Translations under genes and position numbers: made by a program
Notes under the pieces: generated by a model
What the model saw: only the letters and a program-made list of their open reading frames with translations
Databases searched by the model: none
Told to the model about the DNA's origin: nothing
From: Gibbsiella quercinecans
GTDB lineage: Bacteria; Pseudomonadota; Gammaproteobacteria; Enterobacterales; Enterobacteriaceae
Assembly (NCBI RefSeq): GCF_002291425.1
Contig: NZ_CP014136.1
Coordinates: 744,001 to 808,000 of the forward strand
Direction: 5' to 3'
DNA: 64,000 bases
Shown: positions 47,648 through 57,016 of the stretch, one piece after another
How the letters are laid out: each line of letters begins with the position of its first letter
Position numbering within the stretch: the stretch's first letter is position 1

Positions 47648-48481
47648 ATGACTCACTCAAGCCAAAACCCGCTGTTGCAAGTCCGCAGCGTTGGGCTGGA
47701 ATACCGCACCCGCCATCGCCAGGTGCGCGCCACCCATGATGTCAGCTTCGACGTCTGGCCCGCCGATCGCTTTATTTTGCTCGGCCCTTCCGGCTGCGGT
47801 AAATCCAGCCTGCTGAAAGCCATCGGCGGCTTTTTACCGCCGGTCAACGGTGAGATCCAGCTCGATGGCAAACCGGTGGTGCAACCCGGCCCCGATCGCA
47901 TGATGGTATTTCAGGAATTTGACCAGTTGCCGCCGTGGAAAACCGTGCTGGAAAACACCCTGTTCCCACTGCTGGCCAGCCGCAAGGCCACCCGCGCCGA
48001 AGCGCGCGAGCGGGCGCTGCACTTTTTGGATAAGGTGGGGCTTGCCGGCTTTGCCGATGCGTTTCCTCATACCTTGTCCGGCGGCATGAAGCAGCGCGTG
48101 GCGATCGCCCGCGCCTTGACCATGCAGCCGAAAATCCTGTTGATGGATGAACCCTTCGCCGCGCTGGACGCGCTGACGCGGCGCAAAATGCAGGAAGAGT
48201 TGCTGGCGCTGTGGGAAGACGAGCGCTTCACGCTGCTGTTCGTCACCCATTCGATCGAAGAAGCGCTGGTAGTGGGCAGCCGCATTTTGCTGCTGTCACC
48301 GCACCCAGGGCGGGTACGCGCCGAGTTGAACAGCCACCAGTTCGCCCTGCACGACAGCGGCAGCGAACCCTTCCAGCATGCCGCGCGGCAGATCCACGAT
48401 CTGCTGTTTACGCCTGAACCTTCCGCGCCGCAGCCGGCGCCGCGCCCACTGTTGCCGCTAACCGCGAGTGCTTTGCAATGA
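47648..48481 (+). CDS. Sulfonate ABC transporter ATP-binding protein (TauB/SsuB-like)
   Basis: 277 residues. Walker A GPSGCGKSSLL, Q-loop VFQEFDQLPPWKTV, signature LSGGMKQRVAIARAL, Walker B ILLMDEPFAALDAL and switch His in LLFVTHSIEEAL are intact. The C-terminal Pro/Ala-rich tail (PSAPQPAPRPLLPL) is extra. ATG 47648 after GGGGGAAA. Its stop overlaps the permease start by ATGA. Confidence 0.93.
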   Translation: MTHSSQNPLLQVRSVGLEYRTRHRQVRATHDVSFDVWPADRFILLGPSGCGKSSLLKAIGGFLPPVNGEIQLDGKPVVQPGPDRMMVFQEFDQLPPWKTVLENTLFPLLASRKATRAEARERALHFLDKVGLAGFADAFPHTLSGGMKQRVAIARALTMQPKILLMDEPFAALDALTRRKMQEELLALWEDERFTLLFVTHSIEEALVVGSRILLLSPHPGRVRAELNSHQFALHDSGSEPFQHAARQIHDLLFTPEPSAPQPAPRPLLPLTASALQ

Positions 48482-49362
48482 CCACACCAAGCCCTGAAAC
48501 CCTAACGCCGCCGATCCGGCCCGAATACCAGCGTGAGCTGACGCCGTTGCACAACCTGCCGCTTGAACGCCCGTTGCCGCTTGCCACACGGTTATGGAAC
48601 CAAACCTGGTTACGAAAAAGCGTGCTGCTGGCGGCCCTGCTGCTGCTGTGGCAAGGCGCAGCGCATTGGCAGCAAAATGATCTGATGCTGCCCAGCTTTA
48701 CCCAAACGCTGCACGCCTTTGTTGATGATATGCTCAGCGGCGAACTGCCGGCTAAAATTGTCATTTCGATCGGCACCTTGCTGAAGGGCTACGCGATTGG
48801 CAGCCTGTTGGCGCTGACGCTAAGCGCACTGGCGGTTTCTACCCGCTTAGGGCGCGATTTGCTTAGCATGTTGACATCAATGCTCAACCCGCTGCCCGCG
48901 ATCGCCCTGTTGCCGTTAGCGCTGCTGTGGTTTGGCCTGGGGGAGAAAAGCCTGATTTTCGTGCTGGTTCATTCCGTGCTGTGGCCGATGGCGCTCACCA
49001 CCTGGTCCGGCTTTATGTCGGTTTCCGAAACGCTACGCATGGCCGGCCGCAACTACGGCCTGAGCGGGTTACGCTACGTCTGGCATATTTTGATCCCGGC
49101 GGCGTTGCCCTCGATCCTGGCCGGCCTGAAGATCGGTTGGGCCTTCGCCTGGCGCACGCTGATCGCCGCCGAGCTGGTGTTCGGCGCCTCCAGCGGTGCG
49201 GGTGGCCTGGGGTGGTATATCTTCCAAAACCGCAATGAACTGTTTACCGATCGGGTGTTTGCCGGCCTGGCTTCGGTGATTATCATCGGCCTGCTGGTGG
49301 AAAGCCTGGTGTTCGCCACGCTGGAGCGGATAACGGTGAAACGCTGGGGAATGCAGCGCTAA
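48478..49362 (+). CDS. Sulfonate ABC transporter permease (TauC/SsuC-like)
   Basis: 294 residues with about six membrane spans and the EAA-type loop (LRMAGRNYGLSGLRYVWHIL, then IPAALPSILAGLKIGWAFAW). The 40-residue N-terminal cytosolic arm is Pro-rich. Translationally coupled to the ATPase by ATGA. Completes the importer with the binding protein at 45688. Confidence 0.92.
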   Translation: MTTPSPETLTPPIRPEYQRELTPLHNLPLERPLPLATRLWNQTWLRKSVLLAALLLLWQGAAHWQQNDLMLPSFTQTLHAFVDDMLSGELPAKIVISIGTLLKGYAIGSLLALTLSALAVSTRLGRDLLSMLTSMLNPLPAIALLPLALLWFGLGEKSLIFVLVHSVLWPMALTTWSGFMSVSETLRMAGRNYGLSGLRYVWHILIPAALPSILAGLKIGWAFAWRTLIAAELVFGASSGAGGLGWYIFQNRNELFTDRVFAGLASVIIIGLLVESLVFATLERITVKRWGMQR

Positions 49363-49375
49363 GCTTAGCGCTACT

Positions 49376-49415
49376 GCAACCCGCTTGCGGTGATGGAGGC
49401 CGGCAGGCGGGTTGC
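49376..49415. terminator. Hairpin between convergent sulfonate permease and LDH2-type genes
   Basis: GCAACCCGC (49376-49384) and GCGGGTTGC (49407-49415) form a perfect nine-base stem with a 22-base loop. It lacks a good T-run, so termination is likely but may be factor-aided. Confidence 0.5.
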
Positions 49416-49423
49416 GTGATATA

Positions 49424-50443
49424 TCAGAGTGCAGGCGCCAGGGCCTGCAGCTGTTGCCAGCTCACCTCGTCCACCTCAATGCCGTGTTGCAGGCGGTGTT
49501 GATAGGCGTTGCGTTCGGCGTCGCCCGGCAAGAGCAATTCGCCATCATCGCGCGAACTGCGTACCCAGGCCAGCAATGCCGGCACTTCCTGCCGCCAACT
49601 CTCGGCGCCCCCCAAGCGATCCGGATCGATATAAATCGACAGCATACTGTTGATGATGCGCTTTTTGCCTGATGCAACATGACGCTCGGTGATACCGCCG
49701 GTCAGCGCCGCCCCCAGTAGCGAACAGACCAGCGCCAGGCCGGATCCTTTATGTTTGCCGAACGGCAGCAGCGCGCCCAACGGCGGCTGCACCACCCAAC
49801 GCGGATCCTGCGTCGGCTGGCCGGCATCGTCAACGATACAGCCCGGCTCCACCTGCTTGCCGGCGTTCCAGGCAATGCGCGCCTTGTTGCCGGCAATCGC
49901 GCTGGTAGCGAAATCTAGGATCACCGGCGCCCCTTCGGCCTGTGGAATACCCGCGCAGAATGGGTTGGTGCCCAACCGCGAATACTGCCCTTGCCAGGGC
50001 ATCACAATTGCCCGGCTGTTGACGTTGGCGAAGTGCAGCGAAACCAGGCCGGCTTGCGCCGCCTGCTCCGCAAAGGCGCCAATCCGCCCCAGATGATGGG
50101 CATTGGCCAACCCCACCACCGCCACCCCCAACTGGGCGGCGCGCGCAATGCCCGCCGCCGCCGCCTGACGGCCCACCACCTGGCCAAAACCGTGCTGGCC
50201 GTCAAACGCCAATAGCGCCCCGTTGTCTTGCAGCAACTCGGCGCCCGCCGCGGGGTTAAGCCCACCCTCAGCAATGGCTTCCAGATAGCGCGGCAACATA
50301 CTGACCCCGTGCGAATCGTGCCCCTTAAGGCACGCCTCCACTAAATTTTCAGCTACCTGTTCGGCGGTTGCCTGATTAACGCCATTCTCGCCCAAACGGG
50401 CCGCGACATAGTCACGCAAAAAAGGCGCAGAAAAAGTCGGCAT
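49424..50443 (-). CDS. Malate/L-lactate dehydrogenase (LDH2)-family oxidoreductase, sulfolactate dehydrogenase candidate
   Basis: 339 residues of the LDH2/MDH2 fold (NLVEACLKGHDSHGVSMLPRYL; LANAHHLGRIGAFAEQAAQAG; LGTNPFCAGIPQAEG; LDFATSAIAGNKARIA; PFGKHKGSGLALVCSLLG). The group includes ComC/SlcC-type (R)-sulfolactate dehydrogenases and YiaK, AllD. Next to CuyA-like and sulfonate transport genes, oxidation of 3-sulfolactate to sulfopyruvate is the attractive option. It is transcribed alone toward the permease gene. Start ATG 50443 follows GGGGGATCACT. Confidence 0.87.
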   Translation of the reverse strand: MPTFSAPFLRDYVAARLGENGVNQATAEQVAENLVEACLKGHDSHGVSMLPRYLEAIAEGGLNPAAGAELLQDNGALLAFDGQHGFGQVVGRQAAAAGIARAAQLGVAVVGLANAHHLGRIGAFAEQAAQAGLVSLHFANVNSRAIVMPWQGQYSRLGTNPFCAGIPQAEGAPVILDFATSAIAGNKARIAWNAGKQVEPGCIVDDAGQPTQDPRWVVQPPLGALLPFGKHKGSGLALVCSLLGAALTGGITERHVASGKKRIINSMLSIYIDPDRLGGAESWRQEVPALLAWVRSSRDDGELLLPGDAERNAYQHRLQHGIEVDEVSWQQLQALAPAL

Positions 50444-50621
50444 AGTGATCCCCCTGTAAAAGGCGCTAGCTTATTACTGCGTTTATCGAGCGCTAACTAT
50501 GCCTTTCGCATAAGCAATGCCGTTTTTGTGATAACGTCGCCAGATTGCCATCCCTTTTCTGTTCCCACTGATGGCTAAAAACTCAACTTATGATCCAGGT
50601 CAATGTAACGCCATAGCAATA

Positions 50622-50646
50622 AATGATAATAATAACGATTATCATT
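50622..50646. promoter_or_regulatory. Fur box of the iron-uptake operon
   Basis: AATGATAAT and ATTATCATT form a perfect 9+9 inverted repeat around a seven-base centre, a near-ideal Fur site. It lies 26 bases before the FTR1-type gene, so Fur would cover the promoter. Confidence 0.88.
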
Positions 50647-50671
50647 AACACGCTAATGGTGTGTGTCTCTA

Positions 50672-52591
50672 ATGCCCATAATACGTTTTCTGCTCATCCT
50701 CCTCAGCGTACTGAGCAGCGCGGGTGCATGGTCAGCTTCCGGCTATGCGCCTTATATCGACGACATTCAATCCCGCCTGGACAAAACCGCCGCACTTTAC
50801 CAAAACCAACAAGCCAATGACGCCCGCCGCGAAGTGCAAATGGCGTATTTTGAAGTGTTTGAAAATCTTGAAGGCCCGATTCGCATTAATATCTCGGCGC
50901 AAAAAAGCTATCAGATGGAAGCCGCCTTTGGCGATATCCGCCGCATGATCGGCGAAGGAAAACCGCAGCCGGAAGTGCAGGCAAAAATCGACTGGCTGAA
51001 AAGCGAGCTTAGCAGCGTTGAAGCCGTGCTGGACGGCGGCCACCAGTTAGTGGCCGAACAGCAGCACGGCGCCTATGACAACCAGGCCATCGCGCTCTAC
51101 TGGCAGCAGAGTTTTAAAACCATTGACGATCTGCTGGCCCAGGCCATCAGCCAATATCAGGCCGGCGATCGCGCCGCGGCGGCCAAAAGCATTCAGCAGG
51201 CACATTTCCAGGGCTTTAAAAATTCAGAAATGGAAATGTCGATCCGGCAGAACCGCGCTTCGCAAACGGCCGCCGGCATCAATCAGCAATTTACCGCGTT
51301 GATTGCACTGAGCAACCAGCCAGACCAGTTGAGTGAACTGGGCTACCGCACCACCGAACTGCTGCAAACCCTGGAAGATATACTGCCGGGGCTGCCCACC
51401 ACCCGCGCCGATCAGGCGGTGGCCGCACCGGGCCCTGCTGGCCAGCCAGCGGCTGATACGGATGCCAATACCTCGGCGGACTGGGGCGCGGTGGCCGCCA
51501 GCATTAACCAAAGCGTACAGGCAGCGATTCAACAATACCGCGCCGGGCAGGCGCAGGATGCCATTCTGGCCATTCAGGACGCCTACTTCGATCACTTCGA
51601 AGCCAGCGGCATGGAAAACAAAATCGGTTCGCGCGACGCCGCCTTCAAAACCACGCTGGAGGGCCACTTTACCCGCCTGGTCAGCCTGATGAAATCCGGC
51701 CAGGCCGCCGCGCAGATAAACGCGGAAGCCGACGCACTGCAGCAAGACTTGGCCCAAGCGGTGGCGCTGATCGGCCAGAGCGGCGAAAGCCCGTGGAGCC
51801 TGCTGGTGTACAGCCTGCTGATTATCGTGCGCGAAGGGATGGAAGCGCTGCTGATCGTCGCCGCCATCGTCGCCTACCTGATTAAAAACCAACAGCATGA
51901 CAAACTGCCGATGATCCGCCAGTCGGTGTGGGCGGCTCTGGCCTGCAGCGTGGTGACCGCACTGCTGTTCCAGTGGCTATTTACTAATTCGGGGGCAAGC
52001 CGTGAGCTGCTGGAAGGCATCACCATGCTGATCGCCGTGGTGATGCTGTTCTTCATGAGCTACTGGCTGCTGTCCAAGGTGGAAGCGCGCCACTGGAAAG
52101 CCTATCTGGAAGGCAAACTGTCGCACGCACTGACCAGCGGTTCGCTGCTTGGCCTGTGGCTGACCAGCTTCCTGGCCGTGTACCGCGAAGGGGCGGAAAC
52201 CGTGCTGTTCTACTATGCCTTGCTGGGGGATGCCCAGACGGTTACCGGCCATGCGGCCGTGCTGGCCGGGTTCGTGCTGGGTTGCATTATCCTGCTGCTG
52301 GCCTGGTTCATCATGCGCTACACCGTGCTCAAACTGCCGCTGAAGCCGTTCTTCATGTTTACCGGCTCGTTCATGTATTTGATGGCCTTTATCTTTGCCG
52401 GTAAAGGCATTTTGGAACTGGTGGAGGGCAAGTTGTTCCAGCCGACCCTGCTGCCGGGATGGCCGGAGATCGGTTGGCTGGGCGTCTACCCCTATGTCGA
52501 AACGCTGTTGCCGCAGGCGGTGCTGGTGCTGGCCGCGCTGGTCGCTCTGTGGATCATGCGGCGCCGCAATACCGCTTTACCACCCATGTAA
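50672..52591 (+). CDS. fetM: FTR1-family iron permease with long periplasmic N-terminal domain (FetM/Cj1658-like)
   Basis: 639 residues. Signal peptide (MPIIRFLLILLSVLSSAGAW), a helical periplasmic domain of about 340 residues with two repeats (DDIQSRLDKTAALYQNQ / AASINQSVQAAIQQYRAG), then seven membrane spans. Both iron-channel motifs are present: IIVREGMEALLIVAA and AVYREGAETVLFYY. It moves iron across the inner membrane and starts the eight-gene operon. ATG 50672 is chosen; a GTG at 50663 is in frame, and neither has a clear ribosome site. Confidence 0.92.
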   Translation: MPIIRFLLILLSVLSSAGAWSASGYAPYIDDIQSRLDKTAALYQNQQANDARREVQMAYFEVFENLEGPIRINISAQKSYQMEAAFGDIRRMIGEGKPQPEVQAKIDWLKSELSSVEAVLDGGHQLVAEQQHGAYDNQAIALYWQQSFKTIDDLLAQAISQYQAGDRAAAAKSIQQAHFQGFKNSEMEMSIRQNRASQTAAGINQQFTALIALSNQPDQLSELGYRTTELLQTLEDILPGLPTTRADQAVAAPGPAGQPAADTDANTSADWGAVAASINQSVQAAIQQYRAGQAQDAILAIQDAYFDHFEASGMENKIGSRDAAFKTTLEGHFTRLVSLMKSGQAAAQINAEADALQQDLAQAVALIGQSGESPWSLLVYSLLIIVREGMEALLIVAAIVAYLIKNQQHDKLPMIRQSVWAALACSVVTALLFQWLFTNSGASRELLEGITMLIAVVMLFFMSYWLLSKVEARHWKAYLEGKLSHALTSGSLLGLWLTSFLAVYREGAETVLFYYALLGDAQTVTGHAAVLAGFVLGCIILLLAWFIMRYTVLKLPLKPFFMFTGSFMYLMAFIFAGKGILELVEGKLFQPTLLPGWPEIGWLGVYPYVETLLPQAVLVLAALVALWIMRRRNTALPPM

Positions 52592-52627
52592 TGAACCACA
52601 CAACCGTTAAACCAAGAGGATGAGTGA

Positions 52628-53155
52628 ATGAGCATCAACAAAAGCCTGATCGCCGGCGCCATAATCACCAGCGTCTTCACTGCGCCCGCCGCTTTCGCCT
52701 TCAAAGAGTACCCGGCCGGCGAAGCCGTGAAGATCAATGAAATGGAAATCGCCGCCGTTTACCTGCAGCCGATTGATATGGAACCCCGCGGTATGGGGCT
52801 GCCCGCCGCCAAAGCCGATATTCACCTGGAAGCCGACATCCATGCGGTGGAAGGCAACAAAAACGGCTTTGGCGCTGGCGAATGGATGCCGTTCCTGACC
52901 ATCGCCTATACGCTGGTCAACACCGATACCGGCGCCAAACAGGAAGGAACCTTCATGCCGATGGTCGCCAGCGACGGGCCGCACTACGGCGCCAACATCA
53001 AAATGATGGGGGTGGGCAACTACAAGGTGACCTACCATATCGATCCACCGTCCAAGGCCGGTATGCACCGCCATACCGACAGTGAAACCGGGGTTGGCCG
53101 CTGGTGGAAACCGTTTGACGTCAGCTATGACTTCAAATATGTCGGTCTGGAATAA
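52628..53155 (+). CDS. fetP: Periplasmic iron-binding protein P19/FetP (Tp34 family)
   Basis: 175 residues. Signal peptide MSINKSLIAGAIITSVFTAPAAFA, then the P19/Tp34 beta-sandwich: FKEYPAGEAVKINEMEIAAV, QPIDMEPRGMG, KADIHLEADIHAVEGNKNGF, PHYGANIKMMGVGNYKVTYH and MHRHTDSETGVG. Conserved Met and His residues form the copper/iron site. It works with the FTR1 permease in low-iron ferrous or ferric uptake. AGAGGATGAGTG precedes ATG 52628; 36 bases after fetM. Confidence 0.93.
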   Translation: MSINKSLIAGAIITSVFTAPAAFAFKEYPAGEAVKINEMEIAAVYLQPIDMEPRGMGLPAAKADIHLEADIHAVEGNKNGFGAGEWMPFLTIAYTLVNTDTGAKQEGTFMPMVASDGPHYGANIKMMGVGNYKVTYHIDPPSKAGMHRHTDSETGVGRWWKPFDVSYDFKYVGLE

Positions 53156-53227
53156 CAGCAGGATAACCGGTTGCGCACAGGGGCGCGCCGCGGCCGCCCT
53201 TTTGCTTCATGCTGAGCCCAGGTTTTC

Positions 53228-54604
53228 ATGAACTATTTTTTTGTCGTTACTCTGCAGGCGTTTGCCTGCGTCGCCCTGCTCGCCGGCCTTAATGGCTGCC
53301 GCCAGCCAAGGCCGGCGCTGCGCCGGCTGCTGTTGCTGAGCCTGATTGGGCTGCTGCTGGGGAGCTGGGCCGGGCTGAACGAGCCGAAATCCCAAACGCT
53401 GCAGTTGGCCATTACGGGGGTTGAGATCGCCGCGCTGCTGCTGTTTTTACTCAGCCTGTGGCGCTGCCCTGCCCGCCTGGTCTATGCCTGGCAGGCGCTG
53501 CTGGTCTTCGGCGGCGCGCGCCATTGGGCCAACAACCCCAATCTTGGCGCACTGTCCACCACCCACGTGCTGAACACCGACCTGCTCATTAACCTTAGCG
53601 CATTGGTGCTGGCTTTCTTTTGCCTGGCGTTGGCCGCGGTGTTGACCGCCATGCTTTGCCGCCGCATCTCCTGGCTGCGCTGGCCGGTGGCGCTGATTAC
53701 CGTGCTTTCCCTGCTGTTGCCGCTCACCGGCAACGTCCTGTTGCTGCTGATGAAACTGCAAGCGCTGGCGCTGACCAAGCCGCGGCTGAGCTTTGTCGCC
53801 CACGTCACCAATAATCTGCCGCTGCTGAGCTACCTGGCCGCGGCGCTGCTGTTGCTGCAGGCGTTGCTGTGGCTCCCCCAGGCGCTGGGGCGCCGGCAGG
53901 TTGCCCGGCAAACCCAGGCGGCGGTCGCCAGGCGGCTGGCGCTGGCGCGCGCGCGCAACGGCTGGCGTTTGTTTGCCGCACCGTTGGTGTTAGCCGCCTT
54001 TGTGGTTACCAATCAGCTGTACTGGGACAACGTGGCCTCCAGGCCGCCGCGCCTCTCAGAAGCGACGCCGGTTCAGCTTGCCGCCGACGGCCTGGTGCAC
54101 CTGCCAATCGCCCAAATCCGCGACGGCAAACTGCACCGCTTTGTCTGGGTTGCCGACGATGGCAAAGCGGTGCGCTTTTTTGTGATCAACCGCTACCCGG
54201 ATCGCCTGCGGCTGGGGGTAGTCTTCGACGCCTGCCTGCTGTGCGGCGATCAGGGCTACGTGATGGAAGGCAACCAGGTGGTCTGCGTGGCCTGCGGCGT
54301 ACATATCTTTATCCCGTCGATCGGCAAAGCCGGCGGCTGCAACCCGGTGCCGATCGACGGTTGGCAAAATAACGAGCAGGAACTCACTATCCCACGCGCA
54401 GCGCTGGAAGCCGGGGTCAATTACTTTTCTACCATCGTTACGCTGCAAGTTACCGATCCGGTAGACGGCAGCCGGTTAACCAACGTGCAGGCGGAATACA
54501 AATATCAATACGGCGGTAAAACCTGGTTCTTCGCCTCCGAAGCCAACTACAACCGCTTCCGTAACGCGCCGGAGCAGTTCGTTGCGCCGGCGGAGGGGGA
54601 ATAA
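53228..54604 (+). CDS. DUF2318 membrane protein with Cys-rich Fe-S-like domain
   Basis: 458 residues. Six to eight membrane spans in the first 270 residues, then a periplasmic C-terminal domain with paired Cys motifs: DACLLCGDQGYVMEGNQ, CVACGVHIFIPSIGKAGGCN, and the late YKYQYGGKTWFFASE. In the Campylobacter Cj1658-Cj1665 set the homologue is Cj1660. A role in electron delivery or metal reduction in the periplasm is likely but not shown. Third gene of the operon. Confidence 0.88.
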   Translation: MNYFFVVTLQAFACVALLAGLNGCRQPRPALRRLLLLSLIGLLLGSWAGLNEPKSQTLQLAITGVEIAALLLFLLSLWRCPARLVYAWQALLVFGGARHWANNPNLGALSTTHVLNTDLLINLSALVLAFFCLALAAVLTAMLCRRISWLRWPVALITVLSLLLPLTGNVLLLLMKLQALALTKPRLSFVAHVTNNLPLLSYLAAALLLLQALLWLPQALGRRQVARQTQAAVARRLALARARNGWRLFAAPLVLAAFVVTNQLYWDNVASRPPRLSEATPVQLAADGLVHLPIAQIRDGKLHRFVWVADDGKAVRFFVINRYPDRLRLGVVFDACLLCGDQGYVMEGNQVVCVACGVHIFIPSIGKAGGCNPVPIDGWQNNEQELTIPRAALEAGVNYFSTIVTLQVTDPVDGSRLTNVQAEYKYQYGGKTWFFASEANYNRFRNAPEQFVAPAEGE

Positions 54605-54606
54605 TC

Positions 54607-55893
54607 ATGCTCTGGCGGATGCTGTGGCAATCCTGGCGGCGCAACCTGCGGCGCAAGGCGCTGGCGGTGCTGACGGTGTTTTTGGCCGCGGGGCTAATCT
54701 CGGCGCTGTTGGCGGTTTCCATCGACGTGGGCGATAAAATGTCGCGCGAGCTGAAATCCTACGGCGCCAACATTCTGATCGAGCCCGCCAGCCAGGCCAT
54801 TTTGCCGGCGATATCCGGCGAAAGCGGCAACCCGCTGGACGGGCAAGACTTCCTTGATGAAGCCGAGCTGCCGGCAATCAAAGACATTTTCTGGCGCAAC
54901 AATATCGTCGGCTTTGCGCCGCTGTTGAGCGGTGAAGTCACCGTGGGCAACGATCGCATCAACGTGCTGGGGACGTTTTTCTTTCAGCCGGTGAATGTGC
55001 CGGACGAAGAGGATTACCGCACCGGCCAGCAGGCGATCAGCCCATACTGGCAGGTTAGCGGCCAGTGGCCCGCAGAGCCGGCAACGCCGGGCAAGCAGCA
55101 GGCCTTGGCGGGCGCCGCGCTGGCGCGCCATTACGGTTGGAAGCCGGGCGACACGTTGCAATTGCATGGGCCGAGTGGTGAACGCACGGTAACGCTAAGC
55201 GGCATTCTGGCCAGCGGCGGCGATGAAGATAACCAACTGGTGATGCCGCTGGCGATCGTCCAGGATCTGTTAGGGCTACAGGGCAAAGTGCAGGCAATCC
55301 GCGTTTCCGCGCTGACCGTGCCGGAAAACGCCCTGTCCCGCCGGGCGCGGGAGAACCTGGATGCGCTGAATGCCGAGGAATACGATCTGTGGTACTGCAC
55401 AGCGTACGTTTCCTCGATCGCCCATCAGCTTGAAGAGGCCATTTCCGGTTCCGTGGTGCGCCCCATCTGGCAGGTGGCCGCTTCCGAAGGGGTGATCATC
55501 GATAAAATCCAGCTGCTGCTGGGCGTGGTTACCGCAGCGGCCTTGCTGGCGGCGGCAATGGGCATTGCGTCGTTGATGACCAGCACCATTATGGAACGGG
55601 CGAAGGAGATCGGGCTGATGAAAGCGCTCGGCGCGCGCCAGTGGCAAATCCTGCTGCTGTTTTATCTGGAGGCGGCGCTGAGCGGCGTGCTCGGCGGGCT
55701 GGCCGGTTGTCTGGCAGGCTGGGGGTTGGCGCGCGCCATCGGGCTGATGCTGTTTGGCGCGCCGCTCGATTTTGCCTGGGTGGTGGTGCCCTGTGTGCTG
55801 GTGGTTGCAGTGCTGATTGCGCTGATCGGCACTTGGTTCCCGGCACGGCGTATCGCCCGGCTCTACCCGGTGGAGGTGCTGTATGGCCGTTAA
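54607..55893 (+). CDS. ABC transporter permease 1 (FtsX/MacB-type)
   Basis: 428 residues. N-terminal span (LAVLTVFLAAGLISALLAVS), a large periplasmic MacB-PCD-like domain (to about 300), then three C-terminal spans including LGVVTAAALLAAAMGIASLM and the coupling loop ERAKEIGLMKALGARQWQIL. It starts three bases after the DUF2318 gene and overlaps the next permease by 11 bases. Such mechanotransmission-type transporters move or gate substrates in the periplasm rather than import them classically. Confidence 0.9.
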   Translation: MLWRMLWQSWRRNLRRKALAVLTVFLAAGLISALLAVSIDVGDKMSRELKSYGANILIEPASQAILPAISGESGNPLDGQDFLDEAELPAIKDIFWRNNIVGFAPLLSGEVTVGNDRINVLGTFFFQPVNVPDEEDYRTGQQAISPYWQVSGQWPAEPATPGKQQALAGAALARHYGWKPGDTLQLHGPSGERTVTLSGILASGGDEDNQLVMPLAIVQDLLGLQGKVQAIRVSALTVPENALSRRARENLDALNAEEYDLWYCTAYVSSIAHQLEEAISGSVVRPIWQVAASEGVIIDKIQLLLGVVTAAALLAAAMGIASLMTSTIMERAKEIGLMKALGARQWQILLLFYLEAALSGVLGGLAGCLAGWGLARAIGLMLFGAPLDFAWVVVPCVLVVAVLIALIGTWFPARRIARLYPVEVLYGR

Positions 55894-57013
55894 CACCAGC
55901 ATGTTCTGGCGCCTGGTTTGGCGCGCGCTGCGCCTGCGGCTACAGCGGGTGAGCGTGGTGTTCGCCGCCCTCACCGTGGGTGCGGCCATCGTTACCGCCA
56001 TGTCGGCCGTGTGGTTCGATATCAATGCCAAAATGAGCGAAGAGCTGCGCACCTTCGGCGCCAACTTTTACATCGGCCCGGGCCACGGCAATACCCTGGC
56101 GCAAGCACAGTTGCAGCCGATACTTGACGCCGCGCCACCGGGGTTAATCAACGCCGCCAGCCCCTACCTGTACGGCATGGCGCGTACCGAGCTGGAAAAA
56201 GTGGCGCTGATGGGCGTGTGGTTTGAATCGCTGCAAAAACTGGCGCCCTACTGGCAGGTTAGCGGCAGTTGGATCGGCGTCAGTTTTGACGATCGCAACG
56301 CCATGATCGGCGTGCGCCTCGCCCAGCGCCTGAACCTGCGGCTTGGCGACAGCGTTACCCTGGTCAACGGCAGCGAACGCCAGCGCCTGACGATCAAGGG
56401 CATCGTCGAAGCCGGCGACGCCACCGACAACATGCTGATCGTCAACCTGGATCTGGCGCAAAAATGGCTTAACAAAAGTGGACAGATCAGCAACGCGCTG
56501 CTGAGCGTTAATAACGATCTGGGCCAGGTCGATCGCTACGCCGCGCGGCTGCAGCAAACATACCCGCAGCTTGAGATCCGGCCGATCCGCAAGGTATCGG
56601 CCTCTGAAGGCCAGGTGCTGGATAAGATCAAGGGGCTGATGGGGCTGGTATCGGTGGTGATCCTGGCGCTGTCTTCCCTGTGCGTGAACACCACGCTGAT
56701 GGCGATTGTCAGCGAACGCGCGCGTGAATTCGCCTTGCAGAAAGCGCTCGGCGCCCGCAACCGCGACATTATTTACCAGATGCTGGCGGAAACCGCGCTG
56801 ATCGCGCTGGCGGCAATCCTTTGCGGCTGCCTGCTCGGTTATCTGCTGGCGCAGCTGCTGGGCCTGACGGTGTTTAACGCCACCATCTCACTGCGCCTGC
56901 CGGTGTTCCCGATCACGCTGGTGCTGTCGTTACTGATCGCCACGCTGGCGGCCATTGTTCCCGTCAGCCAGGCGGTGCGTATTGAACCCGCGAAGACCCT
57001 GAAAGGAGAGTAG
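55883..57013 (+). CDS. ABC transporter permease 2 (FtsX/MacB-type)
   Basis: 376 residues with the same layout: one N-terminal span, periplasmic domain, and three C-terminal spans (GLVSVVILALSSLCVNTTLM; ERAREFALQKALGARNRDII). It should form a heterodimer with the permease encoded before it, both sharing the ATPase that follows four bases later. Start ATG 55883 lies in the end of the previous gene; the overlap implies translational coupling. Confidence 0.9.
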   Translation: MAVNTSMFWRLVWRALRLRLQRVSVVFAALTVGAAIVTAMSAVWFDINAKMSEELRTFGANFYIGPGHGNTLAQAQLQPILDAAPPGLINAASPYLYGMARTELEKVALMGVWFESLQKLAPYWQVSGSWIGVSFDDRNAMIGVRLAQRLNLRLGDSVTLVNGSERQRLTIKGIVEAGDATDNMLIVNLDLAQKWLNKSGQISNALLSVNNDLGQVDRYAARLQQTYPQLEIRPIRKVSASEGQVLDKIKGLMGLVSVVILALSSLCVNTTLMAIVSERAREFALQKALGARNRDIIYQMLAETALIALAAILCGCLLGYLLAQLLGLTVFNATISLRLPVFPITLVLSLLIATLAAIVPVSQAVRIEPAKTLKGE

Positions 57014-57016
57014 CCT

